The notes beneath the pieces are model-generated. The model was not told the DNA's origin. It ran no database searches and saw only the letters and a list, made by a program, of their open reading frames with translations. From assembly GCA_003133225.1 (NCBI GenBank), contig PKWL01000013.1, positions 24,509 to 88,508 of the forward strand: DNA of 64,000 bases, read 5' to 3'. This document shows, piece after piece, positions 34,860 to 44,087 of the stretch (the stretch's first letter is position 1; the number at the start of each line of letters is the position of its first letter). The translations under genes and the position numbers were made by a program. The stretch is from Janthinobacterium sp. (GTDB lineage: Bacteria; Pseudomonadota; Gammaproteobacteria; Burkholderiales; Burkholderiaceae_D).

Positions 34860-36563
34860 TCAAGCGGACTTGACGGCGGCGCAGGGCGCCGCCGCAGCGA
34901 TTTCCTCGTTTTTCAGCTGGCGGTTTACGGCGCACAGTACGGCCTTGAACGAGGCGGTGACGATATTACGATCGATCGCGGCTCCAAAAATAGTCGGTCC
35001 ATTGGCCAGGCGCAACTCTACATAACAGGCCGCCTGCGCATTGGCGCCTTTGCCGATCGAATGCTCGTGGTAATCCATCAGCTTGATGTCGAGGCCGAGC
35101 GCATTGACGAACGCGTCGATCGGGCCGTTGCCGCCCCCCTGCAGGGCCAGCGTCGATTGCCGGTGCGCCACGGTGATGTCGATCTGCACCGGTTCGTCAT
35201 TGTTGGTGTCTTCCGTCAGTCGATGCGAACCGTAGGCATAGGGCGCAGTCTGTTCGAAATATTCGCGGCAAAAAATGGCGTGGATCGCATGCGCCTCCAC
35301 TTCGCGGCCGCTGGCGTCCGCCACCGCCTGCACCGCGCGGCTAAACTCAATTTGCAGACGGCGCGGCAGCACCAAGCCGTATTCTTTTTCCAGCAGGTAG
35401 GCAATGCCGCCCTTGCCTGATTGGCTGTTGACGCGGATGACGGCATCGTAGCTGCGGCCGAGATCGGCTGGGTCGATAGGAAGGTAGGGGATTTCCCAGA
35501 TCGCGCCAGGCTGCTGCTGGGCGAAGCCCTTCTTGATCGCGTCCTGGTGCGAACCCGAGAACGCGGTAAAGACCAGGTCGCCCACATAAGGATGACGCGG
35601 ATGCACCGGCAACTGATTGCACTCCTCAACGCACTGGCGTACGGCTTCGATGTCGGAAAAATCGAGGCCTGGATGCACGCCCTGGCTGTACAGGTTCAAG
35701 GCCAAGGTGACCAAGTCGACGTTGCCGGTGCGTTCCCCGTTGCCGAACAGGCACCCTTCGACCCGCTCGGCGCCGGCCATCATGGCCAGTTCGGCGGAGG
35801 CGACGGCGGTGCCGCGGTCATTGTGCGGGTGCACGCTGATAATGAGCGCATCGCGCCGCGCCAACTTGCGCGACATCCATTCGATCTGGTCAGCATAGAC
35901 GTTCGGCGTGCTGCATTCTACCGTCGAGGGCAGGTTGATGATCATCTTGGCGTGCGAAGTCGGCTGCCAGATCGCCGTTACGGCGTCGCAAATATCCTTG
36001 GAAAAATCGAGTTCGGTGGTGGAGAACGATTCCGGCGTATATTCAAAGCCCCACTCGGTTTCCGGGTGTTCGGCCACGAGTTGCTTGACGAGAGCCGTGC
36101 CGCTGGTGGCGATTTGCGTGATCTGTTCGCGCGACATGCCGAACACCACCTTGCGGAACACGGGCGCCACCGAGTTGTATAGGTGGACAATAGCGCGTTT
36201 GGCGCCGGCGGCGGCGTCGATCGTGCGCCGGATCAGTTCATCGCGCGACTGGGTTAGCACGATGATGGTGACGTCGTCCGGAATGCGGTGTTCGTCGACC
36301 AATTTGCGTACGAAATCGTAGTCAGTTTGGGACGCGGACGGGAAGCCCACTTCGATTTGCTTCAAGCCGATCTTAACTAGCAGCTCGAAAAAAAGCATTT
36401 TTTTCTCTGCGCTCATCGGCTCGACCAAGGCTTGATTGCCGTCGCGCAGATCGGCGCTCATCCATATCGGCGGGCTTGAAATCACACGGTCGGGCCACTG
36501 GCGGGCACTCAATTGGACGGGCGGGAAAGCGCGATATTTAGCGGCTGGGTTGTGCAACATCAT
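34860..36563 (-). CDS. leuA: 2-isopropylmalate synthase (long form)
   Basis: A 567-residue enzyme for the first step of leucine synthesis, condensing acetyl-CoA with 2-oxoisovalerate. The catalytic TIM barrel begins with [16 protein letters not shown] (metal-binding Asp); [39 protein letters not shown] and [21 protein letters not shown] follow, with HPHNDRG and NGER as metal and catalytic motifs. The C-terminal LeuA regulatory dimer domain (about residues 440-555) includes [19 protein letters not shown] and should bind leucine for feedback inhibition. The start at 36563 follows AGGAG by 6 nt. A leucine-rich leader peptide lies upstream. Confidence 0.95.
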   Translation of the reverse strand: MMLHNPAAKYRAFPPVQLSARQWPDRVISSPPIWMSADLRDGNQALVEPMSAEKKMLFFELLVKIGLKQIEVGFPSASQTDYDFVRKLVDEHRIPDDVTIIVLTQSRDELIRRTIDAAAGAKRAIVHLYNSVAPVFRKVVFGMSREQITQIATSGTALVKQLVAEHPETEWGFEYTPESFSTTELDFSKDICDAVTAIWQPTSHAKMIINLPSTVECSTPNVYADQIEWMSRKLARRDALIISVHPHNDRGTAVASAELAMMAGAERVEGCLFGNGERTGNVDLVTLALNLYSQGVHPGLDFSDIEAVRQCVEECNQLPVHPRHPYVGDLVFTAFSGSHQDAIKKGFAQQQPGAIWEIPYLPIDPADLGRSYDAVIRVNSQSGKGGIAYLLEKEYGLVLPRRLQIEFSRAVQAVADASGREVEAHAIHAIFCREYFEQTAPYAYGSHRLTEDTNNDEPVQIDITVAHRQSTLALQGGGNGPIDAFVNALGLDIKLMDYHEHSIGKGANAQAACYVELRLANGPTIFGAAIDRNIVTASFKAVLCAVNRQLKNEEIAAAAPCAAVKSA

Positions 36564-36616
36564 GAAATACTCCTGGGCATAGGGTGGATAGCCGAATAAA
36601 ATTTTTAGGTGGCGAC

Positions 36617-36656
36617 CGGTTGCCGGGCGGCCACGTCGCGCTAGGCCGGGCAACCG
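36617..36656 (-). promoter_or_regulatory. Stem-loop behind the leuA leader peptide (attenuator-like)
   Basis: On the minus strand CGGTTGCC pairs perfectly with GGCAACCG, extended inward by GGCC/GGCC with a small bulge, giving about 12 bp. The first arm overlaps the last codons of the leader peptide (Gly-Cys-Pro). After the stem the RNA reads through GGTCGCCACCT to an A/U-rich run (36596-36608), so the U-tract is not adjacent and the hairpin may be an antiterminator or pause rather than the terminator itself. Confidence 0.5.
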
Positions 36657-36757
36657 ATCAGTAGGTTTAGCAGCAGGCGCTTGAAGGCGCGCGCTGCGCC
36701 CGCCGGCACTAACGTATCGATTTGGCTGTGGTGTGTGTGGGTGGCGGTGAAAAACAT
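36641..36757 (-). CDS. Leucine-rich leader peptide upstream of leuA
   Basis: A 38-codon ORF beginning [12 protein letters not shown] and ending with [12 protein letters not shown] before TAG at 36641-36643. Five Leu codons (CTG CTG CTA ... CTA CTG) fall within six codons near the end, the arrangement used in ribosome-mediated attenuation of leu operons. A purine-rich AGGGAAAAG lies upstream, somewhat far (about 12 nt). The stem-loop at 36617-36656 starts within its 3' end, and leuA begins 78 nt after the stop. Interpretation as a leuL-type leader is inference from position and codon content. Confidence 0.65.
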   Translation of the reverse strand: MFFTATHTHHSQIDTLVPAGAARAFKRLLLNLLIGCPA

Positions 36758-37016
36758 CGATTATTACTTTTCCCTGGGGGTTTGAAACAGCGGCCTGAAG
36801 GGCCGCAGCAACGCGGAAAACGGACTAAGCGTATGCCAGGTGCCGCGTCGATAGCGACGGCAGGGAAGGAAATAGATGTTTATTGGAGGACATAGGCTAA
36901 CTGTACGAGATCGCGGCGTGGCTTGTCAAGTTTGTTTTTTTTGTTCATGCCCCGGGCCGCATGCGTTTGAAATTCCACTCCGATGACGCGGCCTGATCAC
37001 GCCGCCCATATTATTT

Positions 37017-38087
37017 TCAGGCGGCGACGTCTATGCGCGCAGCACCCGCCGTCATGTGGCCGATCACGGCAGCGTCGCCAAAGCCTTCGCGCACGAACAG
37101 TGCCAACACTTCCTCGACGCTGGCCGGGTGGCACGACAGCAGCAGGCCACCCGAGGTTTGCGGATCGGTCAACAGCGTGTGCTGCGCTGTCGAGATCGCC
37201 GGCGAGAGCGTGACGTCGGCACCGTAGGCATCCCAATTGCGTCCGGATGCGCCCGTGAAAAAGCCGTCATGCGCCAGTTGCTCGACGCCCGGCAGCAAGG
37301 GAATTTGCGTCATGCTGAGATGCGCCGTCAGGCCGGCACCGCGCGCCATTTCCAACAAATGACCGAGCAAACCGAAACCCGTGACGTCCGTCAAAGCATG
37401 GACGCCGGTCAATTCCGCGAGCGCCTTGCCCGGCTTGTTCAATTGGGTGGTGACGGCGATCATGGCAGCGTAGCCTTCGGGCCCGAGCGCGCCCTTTTTC
37501 AGCGCGGCCGACAGCACGCCGACCCCGAGCGGTTTGCCCAAAATGAGCACATCGCCGGCCTTGGCGTCGGCGTTGCGTTTCACTTTAGATGGGTGTACCA
37601 AGCCTAGAACGACCAGACCGTAAATCGGCTCGACCGAGTCGATCGTGTGACCGCCGGCGATGGGGATGCCGGCGGCGGCGCAAATCGTTTCGCCGCCGCG
37701 GATGATCTGGCCGATGGTCGCGAGCGGCAGTTTGTTAATGGGCATTCCAACCAGTGCTAGCGCCATGATCGGCGTGCCGCCCATGGCGTATACATCGGAA
37801 ATGGCATTCGTCGCTGCGATGCGGCCGAAGTCGAATGGGTCATCGACGATGGGCATGAAAAAATCGGTAGTGGCGATCAGCGCCTGCTCGTCGTTGAGTT
37901 GGTAGACGGCGGCGTCGTCGGCTGTTTCAATCCCGACCATCAGCTCTTTTGGCAGCGGGAAAATGGAGGAATTTTTTAGAATCTCGGCGAGGACGCCGGG
38001 CGCTATTTTGCAGCCGCAGCCGCCGCCGTGAGAGAAAGACGTGAGTCTTATGGCTTGCGGGGCAACTATGTTCAATGTGTTTTCCAT
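37017..38087 (-). CDS. selD: Selenide, water dikinase (selenophosphate synthetase)
   Basis: A 356-residue enzyme making selenophosphate from selenide and ATP, the selenium donor for selenocysteine, selenouridine or selenoneine. The glycine-rich loop LTSFSHGGGCGCKIAPG carries catalytic Cys and Lys at about residues 24 and 27; the Cys is an ordinary TGC codon, not a selenocysteine TGA. Other landmarks: ETADDAAVYQL, TTDFFMPIVDDPFDFGRIAATNAISDVYAMGG, AGGHTIDSVEPIYGL, LTDVTGFGLLGHLLEM and TDPQTSGGLL. AAGGAA precedes the ATG. No selA, selB or mnmH is in the window, so the fate of its product here is unknown. Confidence 0.96.
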   Translation of the reverse strand: MENTLNIVAPQAIRLTSFSHGGGCGCKIAPGVLAEILKNSSIFPLPKELMVGIETADDAAVYQLNDEQALIATTDFFMPIVDDPFDFGRIAATNAISDVYAMGGTPIMALALVGMPINKLPLATIGQIIRGGETICAAAGIPIAGGHTIDSVEPIYGLVVLGLVHPSKVKRNADAKAGDVLILGKPLGVGVLSAALKKGALGPEGYAAMIAVTTQLNKPGKALAELTGVHALTDVTGFGLLGHLLEMARGAGLTAHLSMTQIPLLPGVEQLAHDGFFTGASGRNWDAYGADVTLSPAISTAQHTLLTDPQTSGGLLLSCHPASVEEVLALFVREGFGDAAVIGHMTAGAARIDVAA

Positions 38088-38411
38088 TTTGTTCCTTAGG
38101 ACTGAGGATGCCGTTACAGCAGATTATCCGCTAACTGCGACAATGGCGCCTCTTTCGCTTGGATGGGCCGTGGCGATCGCAGCGCATGGGGCCGCCAGGC
38201 GCGCTCGGCCAGTCTCAACTGCGCTTAAACGGATTGAAACCAATTGAAACCGCTGGACCGGCCTAGGCGCCATGCATAGGCGCGATTGCGCCGGCAGCTC
38301 CCGCCTAATTTAAGGGGGCGTCGCTATCGAGGCTCTGGGCCGCGCATTGCCAGTTAGCGCCCGGCAGTCGTGGCGCGCATCCAAACGCTTCTCGTCTCTT
38401 GCTGCAAGCCA
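38088..38411. other. Intergenic region, nothing recognised
   Basis: About 325 bp between the selD start and the stop of the GGDEF-EAL gene, both on the minus strand. It should hold the selD promoter; I see no clear elements and no terminator with a T-run. Confidence 0.5.
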
Positions 38412-40985
38412 TCACGCGACAACTTCAAGCTCGTTCGGATAGGTGCCTAGCTTGCTGCGCACTAATTTCTCGAAGTCATCAACGGGCAGTGGCCGGCTGA
38501 AGAAATAACCCTGATAGGCATGGCAGCCTGAGCTGGCCAGGAAATCTCTTTGCGTTGCCGTCTCCACGCCTTCGGCGATGACCCCCAGCCCAAGGCTCTG
38601 GGCCAACGCTACGATGGTCCTGACAATGGCCGCGTCGTTGGGATCGGTAAGCACGTCGCGCACAAACGACTGGTCGATTTTCAATTGGTCTAGCGGCAGT
38701 CGCTTCAGGTAGGAAAGCGAGGAATACCCGGTTCCAAAGTCGTCTAGCGAGAAGCCCACGCCGCGCGCTTTCAGCGCGAACATTTTTCCGATGACGTCTT
38801 GCACATTGTCCACCAGCAGACTCTCCGTTAGTTCCAGCTTCAGCCGATTTGGGTTGGCGCCGCTTCGGCTAATGGTCGCTAACACCTTGTCGACGTAGTC
38901 ACGTTCGCGAAATTCCTGGGCGCTGACATTGACGGCAATCGTGAGATGGGCCATTTCTGGCCGGATTGCCCAGCGCGCCAGCTGGGTGCAAGCGCTTGCC
39001 AGCACCCAGTTGCCCAATGGCAGGATCAAGCCCGTTTCTTCGGCCCTGGGTATGAACTCGGCAGGCGAGACCATGCCGCGCTGGGGATGCTGCCAGCGCA
39101 CGAGCGCTTCGGCACCGGTGACGCGGCCCCCGTCGACCACTTGAGCTTGATAGTGGAGGAGGAACTGGTTGTCCGCGATGGCACTGCGCAAACCCGCCTC
39201 CAAGGCGGCCCGTTCGACAACGATGGTCTGCATGGCCGGATCGAAGAAACGCAGGGCATTGCGTCCCGTTTCCTTGGACTTGTACATGGCGAGATCGGCC
39301 TGTTTCAGAAGTTCGTCGATGGACGTTTGCTGTCCGCTAAATAAGGTGGCACCGATGCTCGCCGTGCTGCGGTATTCCGTTCCATGAAACTGATACGTGC
39401 TTTTAAGGGTGGCGAGGATTTTTTCCCCTATGGCTTCGGTCTGGGTGGCAGCTTCCTGAAGACTCCCTTTCAGGCTTCCCAGCACCACCACGAACTCGTC
39501 GCCGCCCAGCCGTGCCACAGTATCACCCTCGCGCACGCTTGCGGTGAGACGTTGCGCCACTTGCCGCAACAGCAGATCACCTTGGTCATGGCCCAAGGTG
39601 TCGTTGAGCGTCTTGAAATGATCGAGGTCGATGAACAAGAGGGCACCACAGGTTTTGCTGCGGGCGCTGGCCGTCAAAGCCTGCTTCAAACGATCGAGCA
39701 GGAGTGTGCGGTTGGGCAGGCCCGTAAGCTGGTCGAAGAAGGCTAGCGCCTCGATCTTTTCCTCTGCTTTCTTACGTTCCGTTATGTCGAAATGGGTGGC
39801 GATGTAATGGCTAACGGCGCCATCGCCGCCTTTCACCGCCGAAATATTAAGCCATTTTGGATACACCTCACCATTCTTCCGCCGGTCCCAGAGCTCTCCT
39901 TGCCAGCCTCCCGTGCGGAGGAGGATTTTCCACATTTCGAGATAAAAATCCTGATTGTGACGGCCCGAGCGGAGCAGGCGTGGGGTCTGGCCTACGGCTT
40001 CCTCTGAAGTGTAGCCGGTGCTGTCGGTGAAGGCCCGATTGACTTGCATGATCACGCCGTCGGCATCGGTGACCATCATGCCTTGCTGTGAATCGAAGGC
40101 GGCGGCGGCGATGCGCAGTTTCTCTTCGGCTTGCTTACGGTCGGTGACATCGCGAAACACCATGACAGAGCCAATCACGTCACCATTGGCCCGACGGATA
40201 GGCGCCGCAGATTCATCAATGTGAAATTGCGCTCCGTCTGTCTTGCGGATTAAAACGGTTTGGTTTTCCGTTTCTACGGGAGTGCCCCGTTTACCGTCGC
40301 GCACGATGCGAAAAGTCGATTCTATCGGCCTACCCTTGGCTTCATGGCTGGTCCACCCCGTCAACCTTTCTGCAATTGGGTTCAGCGATTGAATCCGCAT
40401 GTGCGCATCGGTTGTCACTACGCCATCCCCGATGGATTGCAGGGTGACCAAGGCGCGCTCTTTTTCCTCTTCCAGATCGGCAAATGCGCGGCGTAGGGCC
40501 CGAATCGGAATGGTTGTCACGCTAAAATAAAGGATTACCCCTAATGCGATACAGACCGACGCGATGGCGAGCGTTTTGCGTTCTGCCAATTGGAGCGAGC
40601 GCGAGATTTTCAGCTTAGCTACGACGTTGCCGGCGCTATATAAGGGGGCGACCTTACTGATGATGGGTTCTTGCAGCAGGTCCGCAGCAACGGCGATGGA
40701 ATTTCCGGACAAATCGAAAATCTCTCTGACTTCAGCGTTGTTTCCGGTGGGCGCCCTTTTTTCCAGTAGCTCCACCAAGCGCACCTGCTCAAATTCCCAT
40801 AACTCGGGATTGCGGTTAACCAGCTCGCTCAACAGGCGCGTATTGATCTGCGCCTCTGACTGAATGGTAGCCTGTTCGTAGCGGTACTCTAGGGCGAAGA
40901 AGGTCAGCGGCGGCACCAGTGCCACCAGCAATGACACCAATCCCGTCAACAGGGATAGTTCAAAAAACGATGAGCGCGAGTGCAC
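38412..40985 (-). CDS. PAS-PAS-GGDEF-EAL cyclic-di-GMP enzyme with periplasmic sensor
   Basis: An 857-residue inner-membrane protein. Two helices (about residues 10-32 and 137-158) bracket a periplasmic sensory loop of about 100 residues. Then come a PAS domain with PAC tail (about 175-285), a second PAS (about 290-410), a GGDEF domain with intact DLDHFK and RLGGDEF motifs (about 415-580) and an EAL domain with EALVRWQHPQ, LTESLL, DDFGTGYSSLSYL and EGVET (about 600-845). Both catalytic centres look complete, so it may make or degrade c-di-GMP. The start is a GTG at 40985 with a weak Shine-Dalgarno. It lies 16 nt behind a PstS-like periplasmic protein gene, which probably delivers a ligand to the periplasmic loop. 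Confidence 0.92.
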   Translation of the reverse strand: MHSRSSFFELSLLTGLVSLLVALVPPLTFFALEYRYEQATIQSEAQINTRLLSELVNRNPELWEFEQVRLVELLEKRAPTGNNAEVREIFDLSGNSIAVAADLLQEPIISKVAPLYSAGNVVAKLKISRSLQLAERKTLAIASVCIALGVILYFSVTTIPIRALRRAFADLEEEKERALVTLQSIGDGVVTTDAHMRIQSLNPIAERLTGWTSHEAKGRPIESTFRIVRDGKRGTPVETENQTVLIRKTDGAQFHIDESAAPIRRANGDVIGSVMVFRDVTDRKQAEEKLRIAAAAFDSQQGMMVTDADGVIMQVNRAFTDSTGYTSEEAVGQTPRLLRSGRHNQDFYLEMWKILLRTGGWQGELWDRRKNGEVYPKWLNISAVKGGDGAVSHYIATHFDITERKKAEEKIEALAFFDQLTGLPNRTLLLDRLKQALTASARSKTCGALLFIDLDHFKTLNDTLGHDQGDLLLRQVAQRLTASVREGDTVARLGGDEFVVVLGSLKGSLQEAATQTEAIGEKILATLKSTYQFHGTEYRSTASIGATLFSGQQTSIDELLKQADLAMYKSKETGRNALRFFDPAMQTIVVERAALEAGLRSAIADNQFLLHYQAQVVDGGRVTGAEALVRWQHPQRGMVSPAEFIPRAEETGLILPLGNWVLASACTQLARWAIRPEMAHLTIAVNVSAQEFRERDYVDKVLATISRSGANPNRLKLELTESLLVDNVQDVIGKMFALKARGVGFSLDDFGTGYSSLSYLKRLPLDQLKIDQSFVRDVLTDPNDAAIVRTIVALAQSLGLGVIAEGVETATQRDFLASSGCHAYQGYFFSRPLPVDDFEKLVRSKLGTYPNELEVVA

Positions 40986-41001
40986 GGGTGACCGTTAGAA
41001 A

Positions 41002-41865
41002 TTATTTCGGGAAATACGTTTTATGACCGAGCCTGCGCAAGATGTCGCGTCCCGCAGCAGACTGAACGAAATCCATGAACTGGCGTGTCGCTGGGCTTGG
41101 ATTTCTCGGCAGAATGGCATACATTTCCTTTGCATAAGGATAGGAACCATTCTCCATTGCCGGCACCGACGGGCTTACGCCCTCCAACGGCAAGACGGTT
41201 AGTTGCCGACGTTCCGACAAGAGCAAGGCCAGCGTCGATGTGCCGAAGGAATTTGGAAACTTCTCGACTTGGTCGGCCGAATCGGTATCGGTAATTGCCA
41301 CGACCATGCCCGGGCGCTCGAGTGCCGTTTTGACAGCGCTATCGATCGCCGGCGAGATTTTTTGCACCAAGATGGTGTCGCCCTCTTTTTTCGGTCGCAT
41401 CACCAGCCGCACGGGGCGTCCGTTTGACCAGTTCTGCTGTTTGCCGGAATAGAGATCCGCGATCATCGCTTTTGTCAGTGCCAGCGTAGGAACATCCTTG
41501 TAGGTCACAAAGACAAAGGGCGACGTGCCATAGCGGACGGCCGTCAAACCACTGGCTTTTTCATCCAAGTTCAAGTCGCGCCCCGACACGGCGAGCTGAA
41601 GCGCTCCACTTTGCAATGCCTTGATGCCGCCGCCGCTGCCCAAGCTGGGAACCACGACAACGCGATGTGTCCGATGGAGTTCGACGAATGCTTGCCCCAG
41701 TTCCTTCATCGTTCCCATGGCGGCGCCCGTGCCTCCAATTTTAACAATGTCAGCCTTGGCGGCCTGGACATTCGTGGCCGAGATGACCAGGGCGAACGTC
41801 AATTTGCAAATTGCTTTGATTGCCTGCGCCATATTTTTATCCGACAGTTTCATCTTGAACCGCAT
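41002..41865 (-). CDS. PstS-like periplasmic substrate-binding protein
   Basis: A 287-residue secreted protein (signal peptide through about SATNVQA, residue 35). The mature part has the phosphate-binding-protein-like pattern IVKIGGTGAAMGTMKELGQAF, VVPSLGSGGGIKALQSGALQLAVSGRDLN, YSGKQQNWSNGRPVRLVMRP and SFGTSTLALL. No transporter permease or ATPase is adjacent; it forms an operon with the PAS-GGDEF-EAL gene. This suggests a sensing role, with the binding protein reporting an extracytoplasmic ligand to the c-di-GMP enzyme. The ligand (phosphate or another anion) is unknown. ATG 41853 is an alternative start. Confidence 0.85.
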   Translation of the reverse strand: MRFKMKLSDKNMAQAIKAICKLTFALVISATNVQAAKADIVKIGGTGAAMGTMKELGQAFVELHRTHRVVVVPSLGSGGGIKALQSGALQLAVSGRDLNLDEKASGLTAVRYGTSPFVFVTYKDVPTLALTKAMIADLYSGKQQNWSNGRPVRLVMRPKKEGDTILVQKISPAIDSAVKTALERPGMVVAITDTDSADQVEKFPNSFGTSTLALLLSERRQLTVLPLEGVSPSVPAMENGSYPYAKEMYAILPRNPSPATRQFMDFVQSAAGRDILRRLGHKTYFPK

Positions 41866-42296
41866 TGCCGCTGTGCCTGCTAACCTGTCACAACGGGACT
41901 TTGGATTTCACTGTGGATTTAACCCTAGATTTTCGTTTATCTGTGGGAAATAAAATCATTTTCGAAAAATTATTGATTTTAAACAATAATAAAGCGGCCG
42001 ATCAGCGCCAAAGCGACGTCACAACCAAGGTTGCGCACAGTCGTCTGAGCTACGACTGAATCAGGGCGCAACATGGCATTTCATTTTTCAAGCAATTGCA
42101 GAGTGCGGGCGACGGCAAAACAGTCAAACAGGGACGAATATAACGGTGAAACAAGAGTGTCGCGCAAGATTGGGCGCCCCGCTAGCTAGTTGGGGTGGTG
42201 CTTCACTTGGGCTCTTGCATGGTTGAACAGCTTGCAATTGAAAAGGCCCCCGGTAGTTTGGGGGCCTTCTTGTGGAACGGGCGCTGCTATCGGAAA
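41866..42296. other. Intergenic region between PstS-like gene and rhlE
   Basis: About 430 bp, AT-rich from 41930 to 42000 (promoter of the PstS-like gene on the minus strand likely). It contains the rhlE terminator near its right end. No gene supported. Confidence 0.6.
42243..42268 (-). terminator. Rho-independent terminator of rhlE
   Basis: A perfect 9-bp stem AAGGCCCCC/GGGGGCCTT with an 8-nt loop. Read on the minus strand it is followed by TTTTC and lies 28 nt after the rhlE stop codon. Confidence 0.85.
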
Positions 42297-43703
42297 TTAG
42301 CGATCGCCATAGCTGCGCCGCGCGCCATCGGAAGTGCGCGGATTAGAACCCTTGTAACCCCCGCCGGAGCTGGGCGCTCCGTCTTTGCGCGGTGCGCCCG
42401 GCTTACTAAAGGTGCGCTGGCCGGGCTTGGCACCGCCACGGTTATCGCCCGGCTTCCAGCTGCCGGGACGCGCCGTCGAACGCGCCGCCGATGCCGTTTT
42501 CTTCGGCTCGAAGCCTTCGATTACGTTGACCGGGATCAACTGCTTAGTGAAGCGTTCAATACGCTTGACGTTCATGCCTTCAGCGTGGTTCACCAAGGAA
42601 ATGGCCAGGCCGTTGCGGCCGGCGCGGCCAGTGCGCCCGATACGGTGCACATAATCTTCCGGGAACTTCGGCAAATCGTAATTAAACACGTGCGTGATGG
42701 TTGGAACGTCGATACCACGCGCCGCCACGTCGGTTGCAACCAGCACTTTCACCTGGCCGCGGCGCATGCTATCTAGCGTGCGGTTACGCGCGCCTTGGTG
42801 CATGTCACCATGCAAGGCGGCAGCGGAAAAACCGGCGATATTCAAACGGTCGGCGATGGTGTCGGCATCGCGCTTGGTGGCGGTGAAGACGACTGCCTGG
42901 TCGAGCGACTCGTCGCGCAGCAAATGGTCGAGCAGGCGATTTTTGTGCGACAGATCGTCGACAAAGTGGACCCGTTGAACGATGTTTTCGTGCTTGCTCG
43001 AGGCGCCGGCGATTTGAATGACCAACGGACTTTTCGTGATGCGGCGCGCCATATTGCCGACGACACCGTCGAGCGTGGCGGAAAACAGCATCGTTTGGCG
43101 CGCTTCAGGGGTGGCGGCAACGATTTTTTCGATGTCGTCAATGAACCCCATGTCCAGCATGCGATCCGCTTCGTCAAGGACCAAGATTTCCAGTTGTGAA
43201 AAGTCGATCTTGCCCGATTCCATGTGGTCGATTAAACGACCCGGGGTGGCGACCAGAATCTCCGGATTCTTGGCCAGCAATTGCATTTGTTTTGGGTAAG
43301 GCATCCCACCCAAGATGGATATCGCCTTGATGCGGCGCACACCGCTGCCATATTTTTCAGTCGCTGCGGTCACTTGTAGGGCCAGCTCGCGAGTGGGGGT
43401 CAACACGAGCATTTTTGGCTGGGCGGCCTTAAATCGGGGACGGTCGCCGCGGGCACGGGCGGCCTGCATTTCTTGATTCGGGGTCTTGCCGGCGGCCGCT
43501 TGATCGGCGCCCGCTAGTTTATGTAACGACGGCAGCATGAAGGCGGCCGTCTTGCCGGATCCGGTCTGCGAAGAAACCAGCAGATCGCGCCCTTCGAGCG
43601 CGGCGGGAATCGATTGCGACTGGACGGCGGTCGGTTTGGTATAGCCGGCATCGGTCAATGCCTTAATGATGGACGTGTGCAGGCCAAGAGCTTCAAAAGT
43701 CAT
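42297..43703 (-). CDS. rhlE: DEAD-box ATP-dependent RNA helicase (RhlE type)
   Basis: A 468-residue helicase remodelling RNA duplexes, often cold-induced and involved in ribosome assembly or mRNA decay. N-terminal Q-motif region MTFEALGLHTSIIKALTDAGYTKPTAVQ; motif I SSQTGSGKT, Ia PTRELALQV, motif II LDEADRMLDMGF, motif III FSATLDG; C-terminal domain with DVAARGIDVPTITHV and motif VI HRIGRTGRAG. After residue 400 comes a disordered Gly/Arg/Ser/Pro tail (ARPGSWKPGDNRGGAKPG), usual for RhlE, which binds RNA. An insert KLAGADQAAAGKTPNQEMQAARARGDRPRF follows motif I. Single gene with its own terminator. Confidence 0.93.
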   Translation of the reverse strand: MTFEALGLHTSIIKALTDAGYTKPTAVQSQSIPAALEGRDLLVSSQTGSGKTAAFMLPSLHKLAGADQAAAGKTPNQEMQAARARGDRPRFKAAQPKMLVLTPTRELALQVTAATEKYGSGVRRIKAISILGGMPYPKQMQLLAKNPEILVATPGRLIDHMESGKIDFSQLEILVLDEADRMLDMGFIDDIEKIVAATPEARQTMLFSATLDGVVGNMARRITKSPLVIQIAGASSKHENIVQRVHFVDDLSHKNRLLDHLLRDESLDQAVVFTATKRDADTIADRLNIAGFSAAALHGDMHQGARNRTLDSMRRGQVKVLVATDVAARGIDVPTITHVFNYDLPKFPEDYVHRIGRTGRAGRNGLAISLVNHAEGMNVKRIERFTKQLIPVNVIEGFEPKKTASAARSTARPGSWKPGDNRGGAKPGQRTFSKPGAPRKDGAPSSGGGYKGSNPRTSDGARRSYGDR

Positions 43704-44087
43704 TCTTTATCTTTCGTGAAAATCAGCATTCTTGCAAAAACAGAACGCAAAATAGCAACGCCAACCAAAACGAAATGACTCAAATACAAAGAAATTTCGG
43801 CACAAAAGCTTTGCGCCGGGACGGTGTCAGGTGCGACACACAAGGCGGGAGGGCTTTATTCAGCGGCATCCGTGGATGCGCTAAGGCTTGCGAAGCTGCT
43901 AAGTTTATTGTGGAACTGCGGTGTAGCTACCGCTTTGTTTCTTGCGAAAACATGATGCAGCGCACAAACAGGACTATACCGTAGTTTTCGCAATCATGCA
44001 CGGCTTAGTTGCGTTTACTTGCATGATGGGCCACGTTTTTAATTTGCAACTGGACCGGGGCGCCCAGCGGCATGGTCTTGTTTGCAA
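43704..44087. other. Intergenic region between rhlE and fabI
   Basis: About 380 bp that must contain the rhlE promoter and leader. Long untranslated leaders are common for cold-responsive helicases, but no specific RNA element is recognised. No gene supported; frames here are short and lack ribosome binding sites. Confidence 0.5.
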
